NCBI GenBank assembly: GCA_016212515.1
Contig: JACRFZ010000092.1
Span: 62,001 to 126,000 of the forward strand
Direction of reading: 5' to 3'
Source of the DNA: Candidatus Melainabacteria bacterium
GTDB taxonomy: Bacteria; Cyanobacteriota; Vampirovibrionia; Obscuribacterales; Obscuribacteraceae
Length of the DNA: 64,000 bases
Part shown: positions 26,334 to 34,752 of the stretch, in pieces
Position numbering within the stretch: position 1 is the first letter of the stretch
Layout: each line of letters opens with the position of its first letter
The notes under the pieces: model-generated
What the model was told of the DNA's origin: nothing
Seen by the model: the letters and a program-made list of their open reading frames with translations, nothing else
Databases searched by the model: none
Position numbers and translations under genes: made by a program

Positions 26334-28232
26334 TCAGGCTTCCATGGTGCGCGGTTTCTTGCCCACGTATTCAAAATAGATAGTCTGGTTGTAACGGGAA
26401 TTATTCACCAGGTGCTCGGTTTTGTGATCGGATGATTCGATCAGGCGACCGTTTTCCATGTGCAAAAGACCCACGTGACCAAGATTGCGACCACCGTATT
26501 CGGCACGGACGGAGGGAGCCCAGGAGCGGACAAAAGCGGTAGCACGAGTAGGATCGTTGGTGACCCGCCATTCATCCGACTTGAGGAAGGCATGGCGCAT
26601 GGCCCAACCATCGCCCGAACCCATAAATTCATTCATGCCGACTTTGCTCAAAGCCACCTGCACACCTTCGGCACATCTGCCTTCGGTGCCCATATTGCGT
26701 GCCACCTCCAGACCGGCTTTGACGATCTTAGCCTTCATCATGTTGCCTTCGGGCGAAACTTGCCAGTCGACGCGATCTCCCTGTCCCAGTTCCCGACGCA
26801 TTTCCGATAACTGCGCCAATTTGACGGCACCGGACATGTAGTCTTTGTTGGCCTTGCTGTTTAGATCTTCGCCGGTAAGCTGCCCGGGTTCTTTGCCCAG
26901 ATGCAGAGCAAGAGCCGTCTTGCCCACGTCACCACCGGCGTCTTTCAGCATCTTATCGACGGTATCGGTGGCTACGCGCTCCTGCAGTTCCTTGGGAAAG
27001 AGGGTGCGCATTTCCTCACCGGTGAGGGACTTACCTTCTTCCATGCGCTTCATGGCACCAACAAACTTGGCTGCGAAGTTCTTATCCTGGAACTTGGCGG
27101 CAAACTCTTTGGAAACTTTGCCTTTCTTGGCCAGCTTAGCCATGATGCCGGCTATGTTGCCCTCGTTGTACTCGTCCTCACCTTCCAGGGAAAACCAGGT
27201 AGAGAAATTTCTGTGAGTCAAGCCATAACGACCGACGGCAAGCCCCATGGGAGGCGGCAAAACACGCACGGTTTCGTAGGGAGCAGCTTTATCAGGATTG
27301 AACATACCGGCGACGGCATTTTTGGCATGGGCAACCTTATTGGTTTCATCACGCTGCTGGCCCACATCGCGCCTGGGGAAATAGTCGCCTACCTCTCTGG
27401 GGCTCATGGAACCGCTGGAACCAGGGGTGAAGCGATTCATATCGGACATCATGCGCTGGCTCTCAGGGCTATAGCCGGACCGATCGGCATTGGCATTGAC
27501 GGCTGAATCGGCAGCCCTGAGCTCACCGGCGGCAATCTTTTTAGTGAGAGAATCGGACATCAAACCATATTCATCATTGATATCCAGACCGCGACGAGCC
27601 ACTTCCGAGTTAGCGCTCATGCGTCCATGCACATACTGCACCAGTTCATCAATGCTCTTCTGCTGTGCCTGCTCCGGATTAGCGGTACTGCCGGCTTGCC
27701 TTTCCACCTGGATGACTACCTGTTTTCTGGCAGTGCTGTCAAAATCTCCGGCGGCTTCAATACGTCCGTCTTTGCGCACAATGAAATCCGGCGTCGTGCC
27801 GGTATTCTGAGCTGTATCGGCATAAGTGATAAGGACCTGCGGTACTTCGCCCTCTTTAAGAGGTTCGGCCAGAGGTGGACGTGAAGACTCTATGCGACGC
27901 ATTACACCGGCTTGAATAAGGTCTGAGACGCGGCGATTCTTGTCGAGAACCGGCGAGACCTCAGCCCGACTGCCGGGAACGCCAAGAAGTGCCGAGTCGC
28001 TGGATTTGACATTGGCCAGTGCGGAAGCGTCGGAATAGCCGCTCAAGGAAAGCGGTCTGAAACCCTGAAATACTGGAGCAGCCGACGTAACGGGCATGAC
28101 CGTGTCGGCGTAGAGTCGACTGGAAGTACTGGCCGTGTTGTCGGTACCCGTAACGACTTCATTGCTCTTACCGGCGGCATTGTCACCGGCTTGCGCCGAC
28201 TGCGCAGATGCGTTCAAATCACCTTTTGCCAT
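26334..28232 (-). CDS. Large unknown protein with a possible Cys/His hydrolase C-terminus
   Basis: 632 residues from ATG 28232 (AAGGAG upstream). The first 100 residues are Ser/Ala/Asn/Thr-rich low complexity without a signal peptide. The middle is charged and soluble (FIVRKDGRIEAAGDFDSTARK, DELVQYVHGRMSANSEVARR). Residues about 475-632 contain GRCAEGVQVALSKVG, then GGRNLGHVGLLHMENGRLIE. A Cys at the start of a helix followed by GHVGLL is the pattern of NlpC/P60, CHAP and related papain-like amidases. I infer such a domain, but the third residue is not obvious. Low-complexity N-terminus and export would suit a wall-acting or effector enzyme. Convergent with hisS (30 bases). Confidence 0.65.
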   Translation of the reverse strand: MAKGDLNASAQSAQAGDNAAGKSNEVVTGTDNTASTSSRLYADTVMPVTSAAPVFQGFRPLSLSGYSDASALANVKSSDSALLGVPGSRAEVSPVLDKNRRVSDLIQAGVMRRIESSRPPLAEPLKEGEVPQVLITYADTAQNTGTTPDFIVRKDGRIEAAGDFDSTARKQVVIQVERQAGSTANPEQAQQKSIDELVQYVHGRMSANSEVARRGLDINDEYGLMSDSLTKKIAAGELRAADSAVNANADRSGYSPESQRMMSDMNRFTPGSSGSMSPREVGDYFPRRDVGQQRDETNKVAHAKNAVAGMFNPDKAAPYETVRVLPPPMGLAVGRYGLTHRNFSTWFSLEGEDEYNEGNIAGIMAKLAKKGKVSKEFAAKFQDKNFAAKFVGAMKRMEEGKSLTGEEMRTLFPKELQERVATDTVDKMLKDAGGDVGKTALALHLGKEPGQLTGEDLNSKANKDYMSGAVKLAQLSEMRRELGQGDRVDWQVSPEGNMMKAKIVKAGLEVARNMGTEGRCAEGVQVALSKVGMNEFMGSGDGWAMRHAFLKSDEWRVTNDPTRATAFVRSWAPSVRAEYGGRNLGHVGLLHMENGRLIESSDHKTEHLVNNSRYNQTIYFEYVGKKPRTMEA

Positions 28233-28424
28233 ATGGCGCGGGCTCCTTGGAGAAAACTGCCGGCGTTAGAGAGCTGACAGAATATGTATACTTCGGGGGA
28301 GTGTGAGATACATAATATGTGAAATATTCCGGTGTGGGAACGGCATGTCCTACGTGGGATTCCCATATATATGATTAAATATGCTGCAATCTGCCAAAAG
28401 CTCCAGGGGCAGTTAAGGAAGACC
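28233..28424. promoter_or_regulatory. Divergent promoter region of the 632-residue gene and mqnC
   Basis: About 190 bases lie between two divergent starts. The middle is A/T-rich (AATATGTATACTT, ATACATAATATGTGA) and probably holds both -10 boxes, although no clear -35 is seen. Confidence 0.45.
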
Positions 28425-29510
28425 ATGGCCATTCAAACCGAACAAACCAGCAAAGAAATAAAGCGACAGCTAGAAGATGGTAAGCGACTGGAGCGAGCTC
28501 AAGCCGAGTGGCTCTGGCACAATGCTTCGGATCAGGAGCTGTCGGAACTTTCGAAGATCGTGCGGGGGCGTTTTTTCAAAGCCGACGAGGCAACCTATTT
28601 GCTGATGCGCATCATCAACTACACCAATGTATGTGTGGCTAAGTGCGACTACTGCTCTTTCTACCGGCTCCCCAAAGACAAAGACGGCTATGTCAGAGAC
28701 AAAGAATACATCTTCAGCAAAATAGACGAGCTAGTGGCGGTAGGCGGAAACTTCTTCGGCTTCAACGGTGGTTTCAACCCCAAGCTGCGCATTGATTACT
28801 ACGTTGATTTGTTCTCCTCCATCCGCAAACGCTATGGAGACACCATAGAGTTTTACGCTCTTACGGTGGTGGAATTCCTCTACATAGCCAGACTTTGCCA
28901 GTTGAGCAATCAAGATGCCCTCAAGATGTTGAAAGAAGCAGGCGTCAATTGGATCACCGGCGGTGGTGCCGAAATTCTGGCCGACAGCTTCCGCCTCAGA
29001 CACAGCCCTCTCAAATACACAGTTAAAGAATATATGGATACCCAGGCCGACATTTTAGATGCCGGGCTGAAGACCACGGGTACCATGGTCATAGGTTTTG
29101 ACGAAACTCTGCAAGAGAGACTGGACCACCTTGATACGGTACGCAACTTCCAGGACGAGCGCTTGCAAGCCGGGAAGGAAGGACTGTTCAGCTTCCTCTG
29201 CTGGACTTACAAACCTTACAACAATGAGTTGGGCGGCGAGGAAATTAGCTCCCGCGAATATCTGCGCCATCTGGCTCTGTGCCGTATTTACTTAGACAAT
29301 ATCAAATTCATGCGCACGTCCGTACTGACGCAAAATCAGGCCGCTCTCAATGGGCTGAACTACGGAGCCAATGACTTTGACATTCCCTGGGAAGATGAAG
29401 TAACCCAATTGGCCGGTGCCGTCATCGAAAAAGACGTAGAGCGTGTGCTCGATTACGCTCGCCAGGCCGGCTTCAATCCCCGCCTGAGAGCAGTGAATTT
29501 GCCGCAGTGA
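28425..29510 (+). CDS. mqnC: Cyclic dehypoxanthinyl futalosine synthase (radical SAM)
   Basis: 361 residues from ATG 28425, which has AAGGAAG upstream. The radical-SAM cluster is CVAKCDYC (Cys70, Cys74, Cys77, pattern CxxxCxxC), followed by FYRLPKDKDGYV and the conserved GGFNPKL, ITGGGAEIL and GTMVIGFDETLQERLDHL. This combination is typical of MqnC, which cyclises dehypoxanthine futalosine in the futalosine route to menaquinone. It differs from CofH/CofG by the first and last motifs. The other mqn genes are not in the window, so the pathway is dispersed. The 3' end carries an exact 14-bp duplication over the stop codon (29493-29520). Confidence 0.9.
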   Translation: MAIQTEQTSKEIKRQLEDGKRLERAQAEWLWHNASDQELSELSKIVRGRFFKADEATYLLMRIINYTNVCVAKCDYCSFYRLPKDKDGYVRDKEYIFSKIDELVAVGGNFFGFNGGFNPKLRIDYYVDLFSSIRKRYGDTIEFYALTVVEFLYIARLCQLSNQDALKMLKEAGVNWITGGGAEILADSFRLRHSPLKYTVKEYMDTQADILDAGLKTTGTMVIGFDETLQERLDHLDTVRNFQDERLQAGKEGLFSFLCWTYKPYNNELGGEEISSREYLRHLALCRIYLDNIKFMRTSVLTQNQAALNGLNYGANDFDIPWEDEVTQLAGAVIEKDVERVLDYARQAGFNPRLRAVNLPQ

Positions 29511-29539
29511 ATTTGCCGCAGTAATTTGTGCTTGCCGCA
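29493..29539. repeat. 14-bp tandem duplication over the mqnC stop codon
   Basis: GTGAATTTGCCGCA occurs at 29493 and again at 29507, and a third partial copy (TGCCGCA) ends at 29539. The first copy holds the last codons of mqnC and the second begins with the stop TGA in frame. Confidence 0.85.
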
Positions 29540-30095
29540 GTGCGCCGCCGGCATTTAGCGCCGCCTCCCGTGCCTCTTTTCGCGTGACTTTAAATCAGCC
29601 CCAAACTCATGTAACGAGAAAAATAAAATCTGGTTGACGGCGGAAACCTTGATGCTGCAAAGGTTTCATTTATGAAAAAGTCTCGAAAGCCTGATGTAAT
29701 ATTTCTTCGCATCACTATTGTTACATTGGCAGCGATTCCGCAAATAGATTCCCCGAGCCGACTCCGACAGCAGTTTCAGCACTCTGTAGCGGGGAGCACC
29801 GGTATTGTGTATAGAGTGCAAATACTCGAGCTTGGAACTTTTTGGGAGCCGAGAAAGATAATTTGGGCTGAAAACTTTTCGAAAGGCTGAGAACGGAAAT
29901 TTGAGCTGAACAATTTTCGAAGGGTTGAAAAAGGAAATCATGGTTCCAAAATTTTCGGGACGCTCAGCCAGGAAATTTTGGTTCCGAAACTTTCTATAGC
30001 CCCAGAATAAAGATTTGAATGAGCGGATCACAACCGGGACTGCAAGCCAGTTTCACAAACATTCGTGTTTTATTATATTTTATCGTAATCACGAT
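29511..30095. other. Non-coding region between convergent mqnC and AAA+ genes
   Basis: The region is A/T-richer than its flanks. An open frame 29672-29890 (MKKSRKPD..., preceded by AAAGG) and one on the other strand (29666-30031) exist but read like non-coding sequence. The 38-bp degenerate array at 29823-30012 explains the second. I call no gene here. Confidence 0.45.
29823..30012. repeat. Degenerate 38-bp tandem array
   Basis: Five consecutive 38-bp units start at 29823, 29861, 29899, 29937 and 29975. Units 2 and 3 are most alike (ATTTGGGCTGAAAAC / ATTTGAGCTGAACAA); units 4 and 5 share GGTTCC and AAATT. The exact period despite strong divergence indicates an old tandem array. Confidence 0.6.
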
Positions 30096-30170
30096 CAAAA
30101 AGAAAGAGAACCCGGTTGGGGAGCGGGAAAGACAGAGTCTTCCCACATTCCACCAACCGGGCTCTCCTCA
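30096..30170 (-). terminator. Terminator of the AAA+ gene
   Basis: Read leftward, arms 30153-30166 and 30106-30119 (GAGAGCCCGGTTGG / CCAACCGGGTTCTC, one G-T pair) close a 33-base loop and are followed by TTTCTTTTT. An intrinsic terminator for the leftward gene. Confidence 0.8.
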
Positions 30171-30185
30171 GGTCACGAGACCCTC

Positions 30186-30290
30186 AGTCTTGCGACCGTT
30201 AGTCTTCCGACCATTAGTCTTCCGACCGTTAGTCTTCCGACCGTTAGTCTTCCGACCCTCAGTCTTGCGACCGTTAGTCTTCCGACCGCT
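30186..30290. repeat. 15-bp tandem array copying the AAA+ gene's stop end
   Basis: Seven 15-bp units (AGTCTTCCGACCGTT on the + strand, with few changes) run from 30186 to 30290. On the coding strand each reads CGGTCGGAAGACTAA, the last codons Arg-Ser-Glu-Asp and stop of the AAA+ gene. Because 15 is a multiple of three, the array gives seven in-frame stops (five TAA, two TGA); no change destroys a stop. Confidence 0.9.
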
Positions 30291-31956
30291 TGATGCTCAG
30301 CTTGGGGAAGCGCAGACGGGCCAGCGCCATGCTGTCGTCCAGCGCCCGCACGCGGATGGTGAACTTGAAGGGAGCCACATGGGTCATGTGACTGTCCACC
30401 ACTTCCACGCCCATGAAGCGCACCAGCTCCTGCACCAACTGCTGAGCCTGTTCGCCGAGAGCCTGGTAGTGCTTCTCGTTGACCAGTTCCAGCGTGAACT
30501 CATGACGCAGTTCCGGGAAGCGCTCGGCCTTGAACTTGGCCTCCATCATGCGCTCCACCATGGTCATGTTGTGCAGGTCGGTGAAGAGAGCCGACACATC
30601 CGGCAGCATGCCCAGCGAATAGAGCTGGTCCACCACCAGTTCCCCGGTGGGGCGCTGCATCGGACGCTGCATCAGCACCACAACACCGGGACGGGTGCCG
30701 AGCAGGCGGCCACCGGCGAGGTTGAAGACCGACGGGTCCACTTCCGGCAGCGGCGATTCCTCACCGTCACCGTTGGCGGCTTCGCCCTTGGGCAGAGAAC
30801 CCAGGTCCGCCGGAGCCGGCGCGCCGAGCAGGCGAGCGCTCATGTCCTCGATGTAGAACACGAACTCCACCTTGTCGACGCCGTCCACCGCGACGGTTTC
30901 CACGTCGATCTCGACGTAGTCGCCCATCTTGACGGACTTCTTCATGGTCTCCAGACCCAGCGCCGTCTCCACCTCCTTGGAGAGGATGCTCTTGACGTTG
31001 GCCAGGTTGCCGTTGTTGGCCAGAGCCCGGTCGAGGATCTCCTTGCGGCAAGCCTCGCTGGCGCTGACCACGAAGTGGTAGCCGGTGGCGGTGATGCGCT
31101 TCTGCATCTCGCCGATCTCCCGCACCACCACCTGCTCCATCTGCGCGCGAGTCAACTCTTCGTAGATGGCGACGCCACCCAGTTCGTTGACCCGGTTGCG
31201 GAACTCCGGCGGCGCCTTGTGCTTGAGGGCGTCCAGCACCGTGGAGCGAACTTCAGCCTTGCTGAGCTTCTTGGTCTGGGCGTTGAAGCCGATGCCGCCG
31301 GTCTCTTCCCGTTCGACTTCGGCCATGCCCAGGTTGCAGGCGCAGACGAAGATGGTGTTCGTGAAGTCCACCACCTCGCCGTTGCCCAGCGTCAGCTTGC
31401 CATGGTCCATGATGCCCAGAAGCAACAGGAAGACCTCGGCGCAGGCCTTATCGAGCTCGTCCAGGAGGACGATGGACACCGGCACGGTCGAACCACGCTT
31501 GCTCCACTCCAGGTTGTGGTTGGTGAACTCGGCGTAGTCGTGCTTCACGTCCTTGGCCACGGCGTTGTAGCCTTCGTCGCGGGCACTCTGGTTGTTGATG
31601 TAGCCGCGGCCGGAGCCCTTGAGGTTGGAGATCGAGTACTTGTCCATGTACTCGGCCATGTCGATGCGCAGGTAAGCCTTGGGGTTCCCGTGGATGCGCT
31701 CGGCGAGCAGTTCCACGGAGTGGGTCTTACCGGTACGCGACTTGCCGGCGTTGATGATGAACGCGATGGGCTTGTTGCGGTTGCGCAGCGGGTTGTGAGC
31801 AGCGGTGAAAGCGAAGGTCAGAAGATCCTTGCCCTCCTGCTGCCCGAAGAGGTTGGCGTCAAGGTGTTCCTTGAAGCCGATGACCGCGTCGGGCAGAACT
31901 TTGGGGTTCAACCGACGACGACGACCAGACACTGACGTAGCGATTTGAGCGCTCAT
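30274..31956 (-). CDS. Single-ring Clp-type AAA+ ATPase
   Basis: 560 residues from ATG 31956, chosen for AAGGAG seven bases upstream. It resembles the second ATPase domain of ClpA/ClpB: Walker A GKSRTGKT (71-78), pore-loop region YLRIDMAEYMDKYS, Walker B VSIVLLDELDKA, sensor-like FVCACNLG and Arg finger FRNRVNE. Residues about 330-560 do not match known Clp C-terminal domains and hold several charged helices. There is no N-domain, first ATPase ring or middle domain. It probably unfolds or remodels a specific protein rather than acting as a general disaggregase. It lacks an obvious IGF-type loop for ClpP. Codons are strongly G/C-ending. The gene ends in the 15-bp stop array. Confidence 0.85.
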   Translation of the reverse strand: MSAQIATSVSGRRRRLNPKVLPDAVIGFKEHLDANLFGQQEGKDLLTFAFTAAHNPLRNRNKPIAFIINAGKSRTGKTHSVELLAERIHGNPKAYLRIDMAEYMDKYSISNLKGSGRGYINNQSARDEGYNAVAKDVKHDYAEFTNHNLEWSKRGSTVPVSIVLLDELDKACAEVFLLLLGIMDHGKLTLGNGEVVDFTNTIFVCACNLGMAEVEREETGGIGFNAQTKKLSKAEVRSTVLDALKHKAPPEFRNRVNELGGVAIYEELTRAQMEQVVVREIGEMQKRITATGYHFVVSASEACRKEILDRALANNGNLANVKSILSKEVETALGLETMKKSVKMGDYVEIDVETVAVDGVDKVEFVFYIEDMSARLLGAPAPADLGSLPKGEAANGDGEESPLPEVDPSVFNLAGGRLLGTRPGVVVLMQRPMQRPTGELVVDQLYSLGMLPDVSALFTDLHNMTMVERMMEAKFKAERFPELRHEFTLELVNEKHYQALGEQAQQLVQELVRFMGVEVVDSHMTHVAPFKFTIRVRALDDSMALARLRFPKLSIKRSED

Positions 31957-33066
31957 GACAGACTCCTTGGTTTCAGGTTGATAAAGAAAGAGTTGGACAG
32001 ACCATCGAGGCCTCTCCGGATCACTCTCGAACCACCGCTGGCACAGCTCGCGAAAGCCGAACCTTTGAAACATCAACCACCAGAACAAGTGCATTTAGCA
32101 TTCAGTTCAACTCCGGGCGTCCCGTGAAGGATGCTTTTGAAGCTTAGGTGCTAGACCTGAGAAGGCTTGGAGTTGAGTGAGATGTCCTGGAGATAAATGT
32201 GACGAGAGATACCAATACTTAACGTTTTCAAGAAGCAAAAATAAAGGAAATGTTTAGACTCATTGGGAGAATTCCCAGGCATAAATTTCTAACTTCCTGT
32301 AAAGACCATGGCCCAGCCAGCGCGTCCCAGCGACAAACCCTGAAGCGTTCCGAAGAAGCCATAACCATCTCCCCAAAAACCGTAACCAGCAAAGCTTCGC
32401 CAGTTAGTTAAGATCGGTCCTTCCACCTACCGAAGCAGCCCCATGGCACACCTCATTAAGCTGCGCTAATGATTACCAAACGAGGATGGCACCATTGGTC
32501 CACCCCGGCCGGGAAAAGCAGGTTTTCAGGGGGAAGTCGCGTTGTGTCTATTCTGTGTTTATGATCAGGACGCCAAACATGCCGCGCGAAGAGACGGTGA
32601 GTAGCATGTAATCTGCGTAGCCTGGCTGCTACTGCGGAATATACGCTGCCGGCAGAAAGGACGAAGAAAGCCGTTCACACCCAGAATCCCCCAAAATACA
32701 GAGCGGGCAGCCATTCCGCCCTGGATAGAGCGCCCAAACACCAGATTGATGCAGCTTTAAGAGCTTGGGGAACTGGAGATGTAAGAGCGTAAGGTGAAAG
32801 CACCCTATCTTCACCTTTTATCCGGAACCTCAGCTCAATAACAAAAAGCCTTACGGCAGCCTTTACAGCAATTTTCTCCCGAGCAGACATCTGCCCGGCC
32901 CAAATCGCCTGTAAATGCCTTTCCTGCCGGACTGAGCTTGTGTGATGGTCAAAAGAAGAAGAAAGGGCGGTATTTCCAAAATCTATTTTTCAAAACAAGC
33001 TGAGCCCTGCGACCAACCTGTCGATTAATAGCTGGCGCAGCTTTCAACCTTCATCGGGAGAAATTT
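31957..33066. other. Gene-free divergent region (1.1 kb)
   Basis: It lies between the AAA+ gene (leftward) and the 42-residue gene (rightward). Open frames at 32629-32890 have no protein-like sequence. A purine-rich AGGAG and AAAGAAGAAGAAAG occur before ATG 33067. No riboswitch, CIRCE element or repeat was recognised. This is unusually long for non-coding DNA here. Confidence 0.4.
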
Positions 33067-33195
33067 ATGAACACTGAAGCAATTTGCACCCAACCAGAAA
33101 ACCTAATGCAATTTCTTGGCCTGTACGGACCGGCTGGTCTCATCATGCTGCTGGGGTTGGCCGTCCTCGCCGGCAATCCGGCACTTGACCACTAA
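33067..33195 (+). CDS. 42-residue single-span membrane protein
   Basis: ATG 33067 follows CGGGAGAAATTT, a good ribosome-binding site. The translated peptide begins MNTEAICTQPENLMQF and continues with one hydrophobic helix (LYGPAGLIMLLGLAVLAG), ending NPALDH. Its stop lies 18 bases before the start of the next gene, which also has its own GGGAGAATTC site. It may be a small membrane regulator or subunit of the downstream membrane protein. The RBS and the tight linkage argue for a real gene. Confidence 0.6.
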   Translation: MNTEAICTQPENLMQFLGLYGPAGLIMLLGLAVLAGNPALDH

Positions 33196-33213
33196 TTGGC
33201 AGGGAGAATTCTC

Positions 33214-33993
33214 ATGCAAACAAACATCCCTAAAGCAACCCTGGCAGCAAACAGTCTTGAGAAAGCCGTCTCAAGCTGGCTGGCAGTCATCCTCGGCCTG
33301 GTAGTACCACTGGTAACTCTGCTCGTATGCACCGGCATCAAAGGAACCATCACCACGGACACCATGCTGATCAGCGCCAATTTGCACATGGTTGTGCTGG
33401 CGCTTATCCCGCTGATTGCCATCCGCTCCGGTGTGGACTTCCAACTTCGTTTGAACGCCTGGCGCCATGAAGCCCTGTTGGGCACAATTTTCTGGTTGAG
33501 CCTTACCGTGCAAGCCATGAGCTGGATGACGGCAAGCCTCAACAATGCCGACAAGATGGAGCTCTTCGTCAGCAAATTCAGCTGGCAGCAATGTTCCATC
33601 GGCGTACCCTGCCCGGTGCAAGGCGGCGTCGTAAACATACCCTACCTGGCATCTTTGATGCGGGCTGAGGAAACTCTCCGGAACGAAATCGGCACACTGA
33701 ACAAGATTCTCTCTTACAGAACTGCCGCAGCCGAGACGAGGCCGAACAACCTGGAGCAGCTTGACGGCTTCATTGAGCCCATGAATCAGCTCGGAAAACT
33801 GAAAGACAGCCTGCAAGCGCTGACTTCACCCGACTACGCCCTTTTCAAGGCAGTGGTGGAAGAAGGCGGAGCCGTCTGTTTCGACCGATTGGAACACTGT
33901 CCAGCCCTGGATTTGAGCCAATACAAGCGAAAGCTAGCCGGACAGAATCCCCTTTCCAGCGCAGTGGTGCGGGCATTTGGATTGACTGACTAG
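33214..33993 (+). CDS. Unknown membrane protein, 259 residues
   Basis: ATG 33214 follows GGGAGAATTCTC. Three or four hydrophobic helices lie in the first 110 residues (WLAVILGLVVPLVTLLVCTG, LHMVVLALIPLIAI, LLGTIFWLSLTVQAM). After them comes a soluble tail of about 150 residues with several charged helices and scattered Cys (WQQCSIGVPCPVQGG). No family is recognised. The helices-first layout with a cytosolic or periplasmic domain suits a sensor or a small transporter accessory. It is linked to the 42-residue membrane peptide just upstream. Confidence 0.6.
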   Translation: MQTNIPKATLAANSLEKAVSSWLAVILGLVVPLVTLLVCTGIKGTITTDTMLISANLHMVVLALIPLIAIRSGVDFQLRLNAWRHEALLGTIFWLSLTVQAMSWMTASLNNADKMELFVSKFSWQQCSIGVPCPVQGGVVNIPYLASLMRAEETLRNEIGTLNKILSYRTAAAETRPNNLEQLDGFIEPMNQLGKLKDSLQALTSPDYALFKAVVEEGGAVCFDRLEHCPALDLSQYKRKLAGQNPLSSAVVRAFGLTD

Positions 33994-34322
33994 TTCTTTC
34001 AATCTTCCTTCAAACTCGAAGCGAAAGTGACCAGGGATGGTCTCTTCGCCCGCGAGTACAACAGGGGAAAGGTCTACTTCAAGGTCTAAGGCTTTCTATT
34101 TTTCCGGCATTTGCTAAGCGATATAGTATCTCTCAACTCGAAGAAAAGCTTGAAAATCAGAGGGACGGAAAGGAGAAAGAAGAACCGACCGGCATCATGC
34201 CAATCGGTTCTCCCCATTTCTAGAACAGGTCCTCTTTGACTGTGACACCGACAGGGCGATAGAGCCGAAGCCATAGCGCCCTGCGGTGTACCTCAGTCAA
34301 AGACCGTCTGCACCGCTTCGAA
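33994..34322. other. Intergenic region with a leftward terminator
   Basis: 329 bases between convergent genes. The only clear element is the hairpin at 34181-34212. No gene is seen. Confidence 0.4.
34181..34212 (-). terminator. Terminator of the 87-residue gene
   Basis: Arms AGAACCGA/TCGGTTCT with a GGCATCATGCC core; on the leftward strand the hairpin is followed by TCTTTCTCCTTT. It fits an intrinsic terminator for the leftward gene ending at 34323. Confidence 0.65.
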
Positions 34323-34586
34323 TCAGCGATTCGAGCGAATCATGCCGAAGACGAAATCGATGACGGTGAAGAGGATGAGCCAGTTGAAGAAGGGCACGGC
34401 CATACCCAGGAGCGAACCCAGGATGAGACCGGCCACGGAAGCCGACAGGCCCCAGGCGAAGGCATCGGCGAGGACGCGCAGCCAGTTGGGCTCGATGGAA
34501 GCCGTGAAGGACTGAGCCTGACGGCGACCAAAGTCGGCGGCAAAGTACATGCCGATGAAAACGATGACGAGGGTGAGAATACCCAT
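34323..34586 (-). CDS. 87-residue small membrane protein
   Basis: ATG 34586 follows GGAGAAATTCAA. Two or three hydrophobic helices are clear: LTLVIVFIGMYFAADFG, LSASVAGLILGSLLGMAV and FNWLILFTVIDFVFGMI. The short loop ASIEPNWLRVLADAFAWG is amphipathic. It ends in basic MIRSNR, so the C-terminus is probably cytosolic. I recognise no family. Codons are G/C-ending as in the neighbouring beta-CASP gene, from which a nested hairpin separates it. Small integral membrane proteins of this kind often accompany a stress or transport unit; no partner can be named. Confidence 0.7.
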   Translation of the reverse strand: MGILTLVIVFIGMYFAADFGRRQAQSFTASIEPNWLRVLADAFAWGLSASVAGLILGSLLGMAVPFFNWLILFTVIDFVFGMIRSNR

Positions 34587-34638
34587 TTGAATTTCTCCGT
34601 TTCTATGTTTGAAGCGAACTTCTACGTTCCGGAAGAAG

Positions 34639-34701
34639 GGCTTGCCGACTGAATCACAACTCTCCGTGAGGGAGAGTTGACCGAAAAACTGTCGGCAAGC
34701 C
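34639..34701 (-). terminator. Nested hairpins downstream of the beta-CASP gene
   Basis: An outer 11-bp stem GGCTTGCCGAC/GTCGGCAAGCC encloses a 9-bp hairpin CAACTCTCC/GGGAGAGTTG. It lies between two leftward genes, about 50 bases past the end of the beta-CASP gene. It may be a terminator or a regulated read-through structure. Confidence 0.6.
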
Positions 34702-34752
34702 GCAAGGAATTGGCAATGAATTGGCGATGAAAGCGGGCGACGGAAGCGACGC

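Noticed and set aside
29672-29890. 72-residue open frame starting MKKSRKPD with AAAGG upstream
   Set aside because: The start looks good but the rest runs into the repeat array and reads as non-coding. Left as a possibility.
29666-30031. 121-residue open frame on the - strand, with a 12-13 residue periodicity
   Set aside because: The periodicity is explained by the 38-bp array. There is no ribosome-binding site or known domain.
30186-30290. CRISPR array
   Set aside because: The 15-bp units are contiguous with no spacers. It is a simple tandem duplication of a gene end.
30019-31935. 638-residue open frame on the + strand
   Set aside because: It lies antisense to the AAA+ gene; the sequence is His/Val/Gln-rich without domains, and the opposite strand has clear Walker motifs. 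The LVFRP repeats at its start are the 15-bp array.
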